Shown here: positions 1 through 7,616 of the stretch, piece after piece | Position numbering within the stretch: the first letter of the stretch is position 1 | How the letters are laid out: every line of letters begins with the position of its first letter | DNA from: Bacteroidetes bacterium UBA6183 | GTDB lineage: Bacteria; Bacteroidota; Bacteroidia; UKL13-3 | NCBI GenBank assembly: GCA_002422865.1 | Contig: DITN01000019.1 | Span: 1-17,402, forward strand | Length of the DNA stretch: 17,402 bases | Direction: 5' to 3' | Notes under the pieces: generated by a model | Seen by the model: the letters and a program-made list of their open reading frames with translations, nothing else | Told to the model about the DNA's origin: nothing | Database searches by the model: none | Program-made: the position numbers and the translations under genes

Positions 1-735
1 CTTCATCGCTTGTTTAAAGCCCTCTCCTACTTTACCCAAAACATTGGCTTTAGGAACACGACAATCTTCAAATATCAATTCAGCGGTTTCACTGGCACGC
101 ATCCCTAGTTTATTTTCTTTTTTACCACCTTTAAAACCAGGAGTTCCTCGCTCAACTACAATAGCTGTTATTCCATTACTGTCTAACAAATCACCAGTCC
201 TCACTAAAACAACAGCTATATCACCGGTAATTCCGTGAGTAATCCAATTTTTAGTTCCATTAATTATGTAGTGGTCACCATCCTCTTTTGCCACACATTG
301 CATACGCATTGCATCGCTACCTGTATTGGCCTCGGTTAATCCCCATGCGCCAATCCAATCACCGCTGGCTAACTTAGGTAGCCATTTTGTCTTTTGTTCT
401 TCGTTACCAAATTGCAAAATATGTCCGGTACATAAAGAATTATGCGCGGCCATTGATAATCCAACCGAACTACAAACTTTTGCAATTTCCTGAATGGCAG
501 TAATGTATTCAAAATACCCTAAGCCTGCTCCTCCGTATTCTTCCGGAACCAACACACCCAATAAACCAAGCTTACCCATCTCTTGCATGGTAGCTTTAGG
601 GAAAAATTGCGCCTCATCCCACTCCATAACATAGGGTCTAATGTGCTTTTCTGCAAAATCTTTGGCCATTTGAGCCACCATTTTTTGGTTTTCTGTATGC
701 TCAAATCCGAAACTGGTTATACCTTCAGTAGTCAT
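1..735 (-). CDS. Acyl-CoA dehydrogenase, 3' end cut by window edge
   Basis: This is the N-terminal 245 residues of an acyl-CoA dehydrogenase, a FAD enzyme that makes the alpha,beta-double bond of acyl-CoA in fatty acid or branched-chain amino acid oxidation. The frame is open to base 1, so about 130 C-terminal residues, including the usual catalytic glutamate region, lie outside. Residues 10-125 match the helical N-terminal domain (for example VPEEYGGAG at 63-71). Residues 132-141 (GLTEANTGSD) are the family signature at the start of the middle beta domain, followed by INGTKNWITHG at 158-168. The start is the ATG at 735; it sits 20 bp after a consensus -7 box. The chain length of the substrate cannot be told from this part. 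Family assignment is sure; the specific enzyme (short-chain, glutaryl or isovaleryl type) is not. Confidence 0.93.
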   Translation of the reverse strand, partial: MTTEGITSFGFEHTENQKMVAQMAKDFAEKHIRPYVMEWDEAQFFPKATMQEMGKLGLLGVLVPEEYGGAGLGYFEYITAIQEIAKVCSSVGLSMAAHNSLCTGHILQFGNEEQKTKWLPKLASGDWIGAWGLTEANTGSDAMRMQCVAKEDGDHYIINGTKNWITHGITGDIAVVLVRTGDLLDSNGITAIVVERGTPGFKGGKKENKLGMRASETAELIFEDCRVPKANVLGKVGEGFKQAMK

Positions 736-755
736 ATTTTATTATTAAGTTGCTG

Positions 756-783
756 CAAATATATAAAAAACACAACGTGGCAA
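756..783 (-). promoter_or_regulatory. Promoter of the acyl-CoA dehydrogenase gene
   Basis: Read on the minus strand, TTG (783-781) is followed after 17 nt by TATATTTG (763-756). This fits the Bacteroidota sigma-A pattern TTG-N17-23-TAnnTTTG exactly. Transcription would begin near 750, leaving a leader of about 15 nt before the ATG at 735. Based on pattern match only. Confidence 0.7.
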
Positions 784-827
784 TCATTCTAAATGTTTTT
801 GTTCACAATCAATAATCGGCTATCTAT

Positions 828-835
828 TATATTCG
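828..835 (+). promoter_or_regulatory. Candidate -7 box directly before the WbqC-like gene
   Basis: TATATTCG differs from TAnnTTTG at one base and ends only 4 nt before the ATG at 840, so a transcript from it would have almost no leader. The nearest upstream TTG (799-801) is 26 nt away, longer than the usual 17-23. A very similar arrangement precedes purB on the other strand, which is the main reason to list it. Confidence 0.35.
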
Positions 836-839
836 CTGC

Positions 840-1439
840 ATGAGAACTGTTTTGAGTTTAAATTATTTACCCAATATTTTATGGATGCGTCACTTTTTAA
901 CTGATAATTCCATAATTGATCCCTATGAACATTTTGTAAAGCAGACTTATCGCAACCGAGCGATAATTTTATCCGCTAATGGCCCATTGTCACTTACCAT
1001 ACCTGTGCAAAAAACGGCCCACAAAATACCGGTATATGATCTTAAACCCGACCATACCATAAATTGGCAACGACAGCATTGGGAGAGCATCAAATCTGCC
1101 TACGGATCTGCCCCATATTTTATTCATTATGTTGATGCATTCGAAAAATTGTATCATACCAACACAGATAGCATATTTCAATTTGAAATTGATTTATTAA
1201 AGCTCTGCATCAGATTTTTAAAAGTTGATAAACAGGTATGCCTAAGTGATACGTATGTTCACTGCGGAGAAAATGATTCAGATTTTCGCCAATATATTAC
1301 GCCCAAAGTAAAACCTAAAGAGCAATTTAAACCTTATCTACAGGTGTTTGCCGAGAAATTTTCTTTTGAGCCTAACTTGAGTGTTATTGATGTACTTTTT
1401 AACTGCGGACCAAAAAGTGTTGACTATATGTTAGCCTAG
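840..1439 (+). CDS. WbqC-like family protein
   Basis: The 199-residue product resembles the WbqC-like family, named after a protein from polysaccharide/O-antigen gene clusters and very common as a single gene in Bacteroidota; its biochemical role is not established. Recognisable family features are the N-terminal NYLPNILWM at 8-16, the block YRNRAIILSANGPLSLTIPV at about 37-56, and the downstream WESIKSAYGSAPYF pattern at about 81-94. There is no signal peptide or membrane segment, so it should be cytoplasmic. The ATG at 840 is chosen because the conserved NYLPN block follows directly. The stop lies 8 bp from the stop of the convergent neighbour at 1448. No functional partner is visible next to it. 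Confidence 0.8.
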   Translation: MRTVLSLNYLPNILWMRHFLTDNSIIDPYEHFVKQTYRNRAIILSANGPLSLTIPVQKTAHKIPVYDLKPDHTINWQRQHWESIKSAYGSAPYFIHYVDAFEKLYHTNTDSIFQFEIDLLKLCIRFLKVDKQVCLSDTYVHCGENDSDFRQYITPKVKPKEQFKPYLQVFAEKFSFEPNLSVIDVLFNCGPKSVDYMLA

Positions 1440-1447
1440 AAACGAAT

Positions 1448-2104
1448 TTATTTTTTTTGATATGCCCCGTTCTTCCATGCATTAAAAAACTGCCCCCAAG
1501 CAAATGGATCAAAAATCCTGTTTGGAGGAAGTTGTCCATTATAATAATATCGGTAGGCTTGTTGCTGAGTTGTATATCGTTGAGATTCTGCACCATCCAT
1601 ACTCATACTTTGTGCAATATTCTCCAACGTTTTCTTTCTTAAATTACGTGTTGATGCTTCATAATAGGCGTCAGGAATAGTTGCTTTTACGAAATAATAA
1701 TCAAATTCATCTGGTGTTGGATAAGAACGTATAACTGCTGTATTTAAAAACACTGTATCTTCAGTCATTGGCTGAATAATACTGTACTTAATCCCTTTTA
1801 AATTTTGAGGTAAAATGAACTCTACCGTTTTATAACCAATAAAACTGAAAATAATGGTATCCGTTTTTTTCACCACAAAAGAGAAAAAACCTCCTTCATC
1901 TGTAAATGTACCCTTGTTGGTGTTTTTTATGCGGATTGATACCAAAGGTAATCCTTGTAAACTATCAACCGAAACTACTAAACCTGATAACTGAATAAGC
2001 GCTGCAGTTTGCACCGGTTTGGCTTGCTCCGGTTGCTGCGCCCAAACTGTCCCCACTAAAGTAGTTGATAAGGCAAAAGATATAATAACAAGTAATTTCT
2101 TCAT
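1448..2104 (-). CDS. Exported protein with CarboxypepD_reg-like domain
   Basis: This 218-residue product begins with a signal peptide (residues 1-22, cleavage likely after VWA before QQ). Residues about 38-115 have the pattern of a carboxypeptidase-regulatory-like beta-sandwich: ...GLVVSVDSLQGLPLVSIRIKN, then GTFTDEGGFFSF and IIFSFIGYKT. In Bacteroidota such domains head TonB-dependent receptors or occur in small exported proteins; here no TonB plug or barrel follows, so it is a stand-alone periplasmic or surface protein. The C-terminal part (about 130-218) is rich in Tyr and Asn and has no motif I recognise. It starts 7 bp after the end of the chromate-type transporter gene on the same strand and is probably translated from the same mRNA. 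Function unknown. Confidence 0.8.
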   Translation of the reverse strand: MKKLLVIISFALSTTLVGTVWAQQPEQAKPVQTAALIQLSGLVVSVDSLQGLPLVSIRIKNTNKGTFTDEGGFFSFVVKKTDTIIFSFIGYKTVEFILPQNLKGIKYSIIQPMTEDTVFLNTAVIRSYPTPDEFDYYFVKATIPDAYYEASTRNLRKKTLENIAQSMSMDGAESQRYTTQQQAYRYYYNGQLPPNRIFDPFAWGQFFNAWKNGAYQKK

Positions 2105-2111
2105 AGTGGCA

Positions 2112-3293
2112 TTAAATAATAAATCCTGCTGCGATACACAAAATTACTAACAGCGGGCTTGGTATTTTAGTTGTCAATAATAAGAATAAAGTACCCAAAA
2201 GTACCAACATATTTGTTTCATTCACCTCTACCGGTTTAAATAATAAATAAGCGGACGCAATAACCAATCCAGCGGATGTGGCATTAATCCCTTCAATAGC
2301 ATTTTTTATTGGCGAATAGTTTTTTACTTGAGTCCAAATTGGATATACAAAGAATATGAGTAAAACACCCGGTAAAAATATGGCTATTGTGCCAATAGTA
2401 CCGCCCAATATTTGCCCCATAACACCCCAATCATTTAATGCCATTGCCCCTGCATACGTGCTAAAACTAAACACTGGGCCGGGTATCGCTTGTAAAATAC
2501 CAACACCGGCCAAAAAAGTATTGGGCTCCAGGTAGTGTTTAAACTCTACAAACTGGTTATACATCATAGGTATAAGCACGTGACCACCGCCAAAAACAAT
2601 GCTACCAAATCGATATGTATTTTCAAACAGTAAAAAGGCCTTGTTTTTGGTTAGTGCACCTAACAACGCTGCTAGTAAAAACACTCCAATAAACAAAAAG
2701 AAGTTTTTCCAGAGTATGTTTTTTATAGGTTTTACATCGCGGTAATTGGCTTTGTTAATTTGTGTTGACACGAAGCCTCCCACCAAAAGCAAAAGCGGAA
2801 AAACCAGAGGTGTTTCGGAGACAATGGCAAGTGCCGCTGCTAAAATCATTAAAACCCAATGATGAATACGCTTAACAAATAAGTTCTTTATTTGGTAAGC
2901 TGCATAAATAATAAAACCAACCGCCATTGGCTGAAGGTACCTCAAGAAGTCAAGCTTAGGATTTGTTATATCTAAAAGTGAAATTAACAACGCGAAAGAA
3001 AGCATGAGTAAACTAGCCGGCAGAACCCATACTGCCAATGTAATAAAAGCCAATGATGGTCCGCCAATTTTATAACCAATTGCCGTAATGGTTTGAGTTG
3101 ATGTTGGTCCGGGCAGCATGCTGCACAAAGAATTAAGTTCCTTTAACTCGTCCTCGGTGACATAATTACGCTTAACCACCAAAATCTTATAAAACTGAGT
3201 AAAATGCATTTGCGGACCACCAAAACCAGTTGCGGCCAGTTTTAGTATATCCGTGAGGTATAGCAGTAGTTTTATTTGCCTGAGCTTTTGCAA
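2112..3293 (-). CDS. chrA: Chromate transporter, CHR family (long form)
   Basis: The product (393 residues from the chosen start) is a polytopic inner-membrane protein of the CHR family, whose characterised members export chromate driven by the membrane potential. It has the two homologous halves of the long form: the first carries FGGPQMHF and LPGPTSTQ, the second FGGGHVLIP and AIPGPVFSF, each followed by hydrophobic helices. The open frame extends to a TTG at 3365, but that TTG coincides with the -33 element of a consensus promoter whose -7 box (3345-3338) lies inside the extension. The first in-frame start after it is the TTG at 3293, giving a protein that begins MQKLRQIKLLL, like typical members. 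An ATG further in would cut the first conserved FGGP block. Chromate itself is not proven as substrate; many such genes are uncharacterised. Confidence 0.87.
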   Translation of the reverse strand: MQKLRQIKLLLYLTDILKLAATGFGGPQMHFTQFYKILVVKRNYVTEDELKELNSLCSMLPGPTSTQTITAIGYKIGGPSLAFITLAVWVLPASLLMLSFALLISLLDITNPKLDFLRYLQPMAVGFIIYAAYQIKNLFVKRIHHWVLMILAAALAIVSETPLVFPLLLLVGGFVSTQINKANYRDVKPIKNILWKNFFLFIGVFLLAALLGALTKNKAFLLFENTYRFGSIVFGGGHVLIPMMYNQFVEFKHYLEPNTFLAGVGILQAIPGPVFSFSTYAGAMALNDWGVMGQILGGTIGTIAIFLPGVLLIFFVYPIWTQVKNYSPIKNAIEGINATSAGLVIASAYLLFKPVEVNETNMLVLLGTLFLLLTTKIPSPLLVILCIAAGFII

Positions 3294-3337
3294 GTTGATG
3301 TTAAAATGGAATGAAATGCCGTTGCATTTGATTTCCC

Positions 3338-3365
3338 CAAAAATAAACAAATAATTGAAGTACAA
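3338..3365 (-). promoter_or_regulatory. Promoter of the chrA operon
   Basis: On the minus strand TTG (3365-3363), a 17-nt spacer and TATTTTTG (3345-3338) match the Bacteroidota promoter consensus perfectly. Transcription would begin near 3332, giving a leader of roughly 40 nt to the TTG start at 3293. The position excludes translation starts upstream of about 3332. Confidence 0.65.
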
Positions 3366-3508
3366 AATACCTTAGCGTCCTGAAACACATTCTACACGTT
3401 AATAATCAACAAAATAACCTTTCGCCCAAAAAACGCTACCAAGCCTACCGTAAATTAACGCTACCTCATCCTATTTATCCACCTTTTATACAACTTTTTG
3501 AATTTTTA

Positions 3509-3539
3509 TTGCTATAAAATGTATATTTAGTTTTATTTG
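3509..3539 (+). promoter_or_regulatory. Weak candidate promoter of the T9SS protein gene
   Basis: TTG (3509-3511), a 20-nt spacer and TTTATTTG (3532-3539) differ from the consensus TAnnTTTG at one base (T for A at the second position). It lies 26 bp before the ATG at 3566, a sensible distance, and no better match is present in the 200-bp divergent gap. Confidence 0.35.
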
Positions 3540-3565
3540 CATATATATTATAATCCCTAAACGAG

Positions 3566-6500
3566 ATGAAATTTTTAAAACTATACTTTTTTACAGCAAG
3601 TTTCTTCCTTTTTGGAACGTTTGCCAATGCACAATCTGATTATTATTGGGTAGGAAATGGAGTTGACAATTTATGGGGCAACCCATCAAACTGGTCAATT
3701 TCAAGCGGTGGTGCAGGAGGTGCTGGTATTCCATCAGACGCTGATAATGTTATTTTTGATAATCTGAGTCTGAATGATTGTGATGTAGATGTAGACTTCT
3801 CTATTGACAACTTTACGATTGACGGCTACGCAGGAACAATTAAATTTTTAATGCCGAGTACTATGACTGTAAACGGGGCATTCTCTATGAACTCAGGTAC
3901 ATTTGATGGTGAGGGTAATGTTGGTGGCACAGGGGTTTCTGCAATTGACTTAGAAGTCTTTGGAGCATTCTCAATAACTAGTTCTGCAAACTTCATAACT
4001 CCATCAGGTTTTTTAACCTTAAGGGGTTCTATTGCAAGCGGTGGAACATTCACATCCAATATCGGAACCACAACCATCTTCATGACAGCGGGTAAAACTT
4101 TGCCTGGTGGATGGACATTTAACGACCTTGAAATTTCTACAGAACAAACAAGTGGTTCTGCAAGAACATTAACAATATCGGACACAATAACTGTAAACGG
4201 AAACCTGAGTTTAACTTCCTCGGGATCAAGAGGTGTAAACATAGGAACATCCCCTATAGATTTAAAAGGAAATTTAGACATCAGTAGTTATTCATCAGCC
4301 ACTGTTTTTGGAACTCAATCAGGTAGTATTAGATTAAATGGCACATCTTCTCAGAGCATAACAGGTACCGCAACATCTGGAGGACAACTACCATCAATAG
4401 TTATAAATCAATCTTCAACTGGTGGGGTATCAATGTCGGGAGTTTTAAATATTGCTGGCTCTTGGACCTACACATCATCTGGAAGTGGCTCTGTCAGCCC
4501 AGGCGCGTCAACAGTAAACTTTGTAGGGACGGCAATCAAAAACATAGATGGTGAAAGCTTAGGAAATGTAAGAATGCCTTTTAATACCTTGACAACTACA
4601 GGAGGAGCTGTAACGTTAACCGGTGGCTTAAGAGTTGATGGAAGTTGTACCATAAACAACGTTGTAAATATACAAAGCAACACGGTTGAGCTTAGAGGAA
4701 GCTTTACTAATGGAGGAACCTTAAACGCAAACAACTCGAGTTTCCTGCTCACTGGTACAAATTCACAATCAATTGATTTTTCAAACGGAGTTGCAGATAC
4801 AATTGCCAATCTTAGCGTTAATAAAACATCGAACACAGCAAGTATTACAGACCAAATTTACATAACAGGACTCTTAACATCAACAAGTGGAACACTACAA
4901 ACTAATGGAAATGTTATTCTTGCATCTTCGTCTACCGGCACTGCTCAAATTGCCACTGTAACCGGAACAATTTCAGGAAACATGACAGTTCAACGCTTTA
5001 TTCCGTCAAGAGTAAACAGGCGTTGGAGATTTTTGGCTGCACCAATTACAGCGGCCTCGGGTGTTAGTATTCGTAACGGTTGGCAATCTCAAATTTTCAT
5101 CACTGGCTCTGGGACTGGCTCTGGACCTGTTGGTACTGCAAACTACAATTCCAATGGCTTCGATTGGACTTTAGCCAACTCCCCTTCGATGTATACCTAC
5201 AACGAAAGTAAAACCCTAACACCGGATTTTAATTTGAGGTGGGAATCACCCGCCACTACTACAGGCGTAAATTTAACTGCTGGGACAGGATATCGTATTT
5301 TTATAAGGGGAGATAGAAGTAATGCAGCAGTATTATCTGGAGGCATCTCTTCTCAAGCTTCTGTCACACTTGCTGCTACTGGGACAGTTCAAATAGGCAA
5401 TCTGAATGTTCCGATTACCTGTTCTAATGGATGTGGTACTGATGATGGATGGAATTTAATTGGCAATCCTTACCCGGCAACAATAGACTGGAATACTTTA
5501 CAAACCGCCAACAGTGGAGTAATTAACAATACTTATACTACCTTCGACCCAAACTCAGGAGCTTCTGGTGCTTATGTCTCATGGAATGGGACTACTGGTG
5601 ATGCGGGGCGTTACATTAGTTCTGGACAAGCATTTTGGGTAAAAAGTACTTCAGTCTCTGCCAACCTTTCATTTACTGAAAGTCAGAAAGCAAGCTCCGA
5701 AGTTGGAAGTAATCGCTTTAAAACAAGTGCGTTAACTAATCACATGGTAATAACCTTTAGCGGCAATGGATTTAATAACAAAGCTTTTGTACACCAAAAC
5801 ACAACGGGCACATATGGCAACGATAACTATGACGCGGTGAAATTTGGATACGGCAGTTACCAAATCGCTACTTTTGTGCCTGGTTACAATACTAGATACG
5901 ACATTAACAATTTACCTATTTATGGAACAAAAGCAACCGATACCATTGAAGTGGAGGTAAATGTTCCAACGTCAGCTGCTAATTACCAACTAAGTTTTGC
6001 AGATATAAATACATTTAACAGCAACCTTAAAGTATACTTACAAGACAAATTGTTAAACACGATACAAGATTTAAGCACCGCTAATACTTATTCGTTTGCT
6101 ACAAATGGAACTGCTGGTTCTACGGGCAATCGTTTCCGTGTATTGATTACCAATCAAACCAATCCACTACCTGTTGTATTTACCGCTTTGGAAGCTAGCT
6201 TAAATAACAATACTACCGATTTAAAATGGAGCACTTTAAGCGAAAAAAACAATGCTAAGTTTATTGTTGAGCGCAGTACAGACATGGTTAACTTTACCGA
6301 AATTGGTTTAGTAAAGGCTGTTGGAAACTCAAACGTTAAAAATACCTACACCTTTACTGATGTTAAACCAGAAGCATACACCACCAACTACTACCGCATT
6401 AAACAAGTAGATTTTGATGGTAAACATGCCTATTCTAACATTGCCTCTATTACTACCGATATTAAAGGTAATGGAACAAACACAACAGAGGACATTACAA

Positions 6501-6739
6501 CTGCTGCAAAAGTATTTCCTATTCCAACTAAAGATGTATTAAACATTGAGCAATTGGAGGGAACTGTATTAACTTACACTGTTGTTGATGTGTTTGGAAG
6601 CGAAGTATTAAACGGAACAACTGAAATTACGGAAAATGGCAGCAGCATAAGAGTGTCTGCATTAGCTAACGGCATTTATTTCTTGGTTGCTAAAACTGAT
6701 AATGGTCAATTAACCAAAACAAGATTTATTGTTGAGTAA
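3566..6739 (+). CDS. Large T9SS-secreted surface protein
   Basis: The 1057-residue product has a signal peptide (1-22, cleavage after ANA) and a C-terminal type A sorting domain (about 982-1057: FPIPTKDVLNIE, then NGIYFLV and TRFIVE), the signal for outer-membrane passage by the type IX secretion system. After a start typical of such proteins (YYWVGNG...NW at 26-43, then DNVIFD), residues about 60-470 form beta-solenoid-like repeats rich in Gly, Ser, Thr and Asn, with recurring phrases such as TVNG, GTSSQSITG and GTNSQSID. Residues about 473-720 are a second module (MTVQRFIPS, RRWRFLAAP, GWNLIGNPYPATIDWN). Residues about 866-965 form an FN3-like sandwich (FTALEAS...WSTLSEKNNAKFIVERS...YYRIKQVDFDGK) common next to sorting domains. 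No enzymatic motif is seen, so adhesion or a structural surface role is likely but inferred. It stands alone, with its own terminator. Confidence 0.9.
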   Translation: MKFLKLYFFTASFFLFGTFANAQSDYYWVGNGVDNLWGNPSNWSISSGGAGGAGIPSDADNVIFDNLSLNDCDVDVDFSIDNFTIDGYAGTIKFLMPSTMTVNGAFSMNSGTFDGEGNVGGTGVSAIDLEVFGAFSITSSANFITPSGFLTLRGSIASGGTFTSNIGTTTIFMTAGKTLPGGWTFNDLEISTEQTSGSARTLTISDTITVNGNLSLTSSGSRGVNIGTSPIDLKGNLDISSYSSATVFGTQSGSIRLNGTSSQSITGTATSGGQLPSIVINQSSTGGVSMSGVLNIAGSWTYTSSGSGSVSPGASTVNFVGTAIKNIDGESLGNVRMPFNTLTTTGGAVTLTGGLRVDGSCTINNVVNIQSNTVELRGSFTNGGTLNANNSSFLLTGTNSQSIDFSNGVADTIANLSVNKTSNTASITDQIYITGLLTSTSGTLQTNGNVILASSSTGTAQIATVTGTISGNMTVQRFIPSRVNRRWRFLAAPITAASGVSIRNGWQSQIFITGSGTGSGPVGTANYNSNGFDWTLANSPSMYTYNESKTLTPDFNLRWESPATTTGVNLTAGTGYRIFIRGDRSNAAVLSGGISSQASVTLAATGTVQIGNLNVPITCSNGCGTDDGWNLIGNPYPATIDWNTLQTANSGVINNTYTTFDPNSGASGAYVSWNGTTGDAGRYISSGQAFWVKSTSVSANLSFTESQKASSEVGSNRFKTSALTNHMVITFSGNGFNNKAFVHQNTTGTYGNDNYDAVKFGYGSYQIATFVPGYNTRYDINNLPIYGTKATDTIEVEVNVPTSAANYQLSFADINTFNSNLKVYLQDKLLNTIQDLSTANTYSFATNGTAGSTGNRFRVLITNQTNPLPVVFTALEASLNNNTTDLKWSTLSEKNNAKFIVERSTDMVNFTEIGLVKAVGNSNVKNTYTFTDVKPEAYTTNYYRIKQVDFDGKHAYSNIASITTDIKGNGTNTTEDITTAAKVFPIPTKDVLNIEQLEGTVLTYTVVDVFGSEVLNGTTEITENGSSIRVSALANGIYFLVAKTDNGQLTKTRFIVE

Positions 6740-6759
6740 TACAACAAATTAATTATACC

Positions 6760-6795
6760 AAAAAAGGCTTCAATCTTGCGATTGAAGCCTTTTTT
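6760..6795. terminator. Bidirectional hairpin terminator
   Basis: The stem GGCTTCAATC (6766-6775) pairs with GATTGAAGCC (6780-6789) around the loop TTGC, extended on both sides by an A run (6760-6765) and a T run (6790-6795). It lies between the convergent ends of the T9SS gene (6739) and the exonuclease gene (6817) and can serve both. Confidence 0.88.
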
Positions 6796-6816
6796 ATTGG
6801 GGACTAGTTTTTAAAT

Positions 6817-7584
6817 TTATCTCTTAAAACCTTGTAGTTTAATTTGAGTTAACCTGCGTTTGGTATCTTCTGCAAAGTCTCCGTTCATCATCCAATCGTA
6901 ATAACCAAAATCGGTTTTAAATACTTCTTGTACCGGTTTACCTTTGTGCTTACCAAAGTTAAACACTGGAATGCCATCGTTGTTGTATATAATACGTCCG
7001 GCTAAATCCACATTTTTATCTTGTTTGGTAAAATTGTGTAAGAAGTCAACATCATTTTCAAGGTTTTCGTACCTTTCTATTTGTGCCTTTAACACCTCAA
7101 GTGTTGCTATGGTATCTGCTTCGGCACTATGTGCGTTTACCAACTCTTTGTTGCAGTAAAACTTGTAGGCGGCAGTTAGCGTACGTTGCTCCATCATATG
7201 AAAAATACGTTGCGCATCCACAAACTTTCTATTCTCTACATCAAACTCCACTCCTGCCCTTAGAAATTCCTCCACCATTAATGGAAAATCAAATTTGTTG
7301 GAGTTGAATCCAGCAAAATCACATCCTTTAAATTCTTCTGCCAATTCTTTGGCCTTTTGTTTAAACAATGGGGCGTCTTTTACATCTTCATCGTATATCC
7401 CATGAATTAAACTTACCTCATGCGGAATTGGAATACCCGGGTTAAATCGCAATGTTTTAACATTCTCAGTGCCATCAGGCATAACTTTTATGTAGCTAAA
7501 CTCAACAATTCTGTCGGAGTTTACACTTGTACCCGTGGTTTCTAAGTCAAACACCACAAGCGGTCGTTTTAAATGTAGTTTCAT
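6817..7584 (-). CDS. DnaQ-like 3'-5' exonuclease (DEDDh) with ExoX-like C-terminus
   Basis: The 255-residue product is a cytoplasmic exonuclease of the DNA polymerase III epsilon/DnaQ superfamily. The catalytic residues of the DEDDh type are all visible: D13 and E15 in VVFDLETTG, D99 in NSNKFDFPL, and H152 and D157 in HSAEAD. Residues about 5-170 make up the exonuclease fold. Residues about 200-237 (IPVFNFGKHKGKPVQEV, then YYDWMM) match the small C-terminal domain seen in ExoX-like proteins. It is not fused to a polymerase and is longer than a bare proofreading subunit, so a repair or nucleic-acid clean-up role is more likely than being the replicative proofreader, though this is inferred. 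It starts 32 bp after the end of purB on the same strand and is probably cotranscribed with it. Confidence 0.88.
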   Translation of the reverse strand: MKLHLKRPLVVFDLETTGTSVNSDRIVEFSYIKVMPDGTENVKTLRFNPGIPIPHEVSLIHGIYDEDVKDAPLFKQKAKELAEEFKGCDFAGFNSNKFDFPLMVEEFLRAGVEFDVENRKFVDAQRIFHMMEQRTLTAAYKFYCNKELVNAHSAEADTIATLEVLKAQIERYENLENDVDFLHNFTKQDKNVDLAGRIIYNNDGIPVFNFGKHKGKPVQEVFKTDFGYYDWMMNGDFAEDTKRRLTQIKLQGFKR

Positions 7585-7616
7585 GTTATTGTGTTATCAT
7601 ATATGTACCGAAACTA

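Noticed and set aside
44..238. Rightward 64-residue frame, and a leftward 61-residue frame at 519-704.
   Set aside because: Both are out of frame or antisense within the acyl-CoA dehydrogenase gene, which reads through without stops from 735 to base 1.
3826..4836. Two leftward open frames (3826-4281 and 4468-4836) of 151 and 122 residues.
   Set aside because: They lie fully antisense to the T9SS protein, whose signal peptide, repeats and sorting domain are all in one frame. Low stop density there comes from Gly/Ser/Thr-rich codons.
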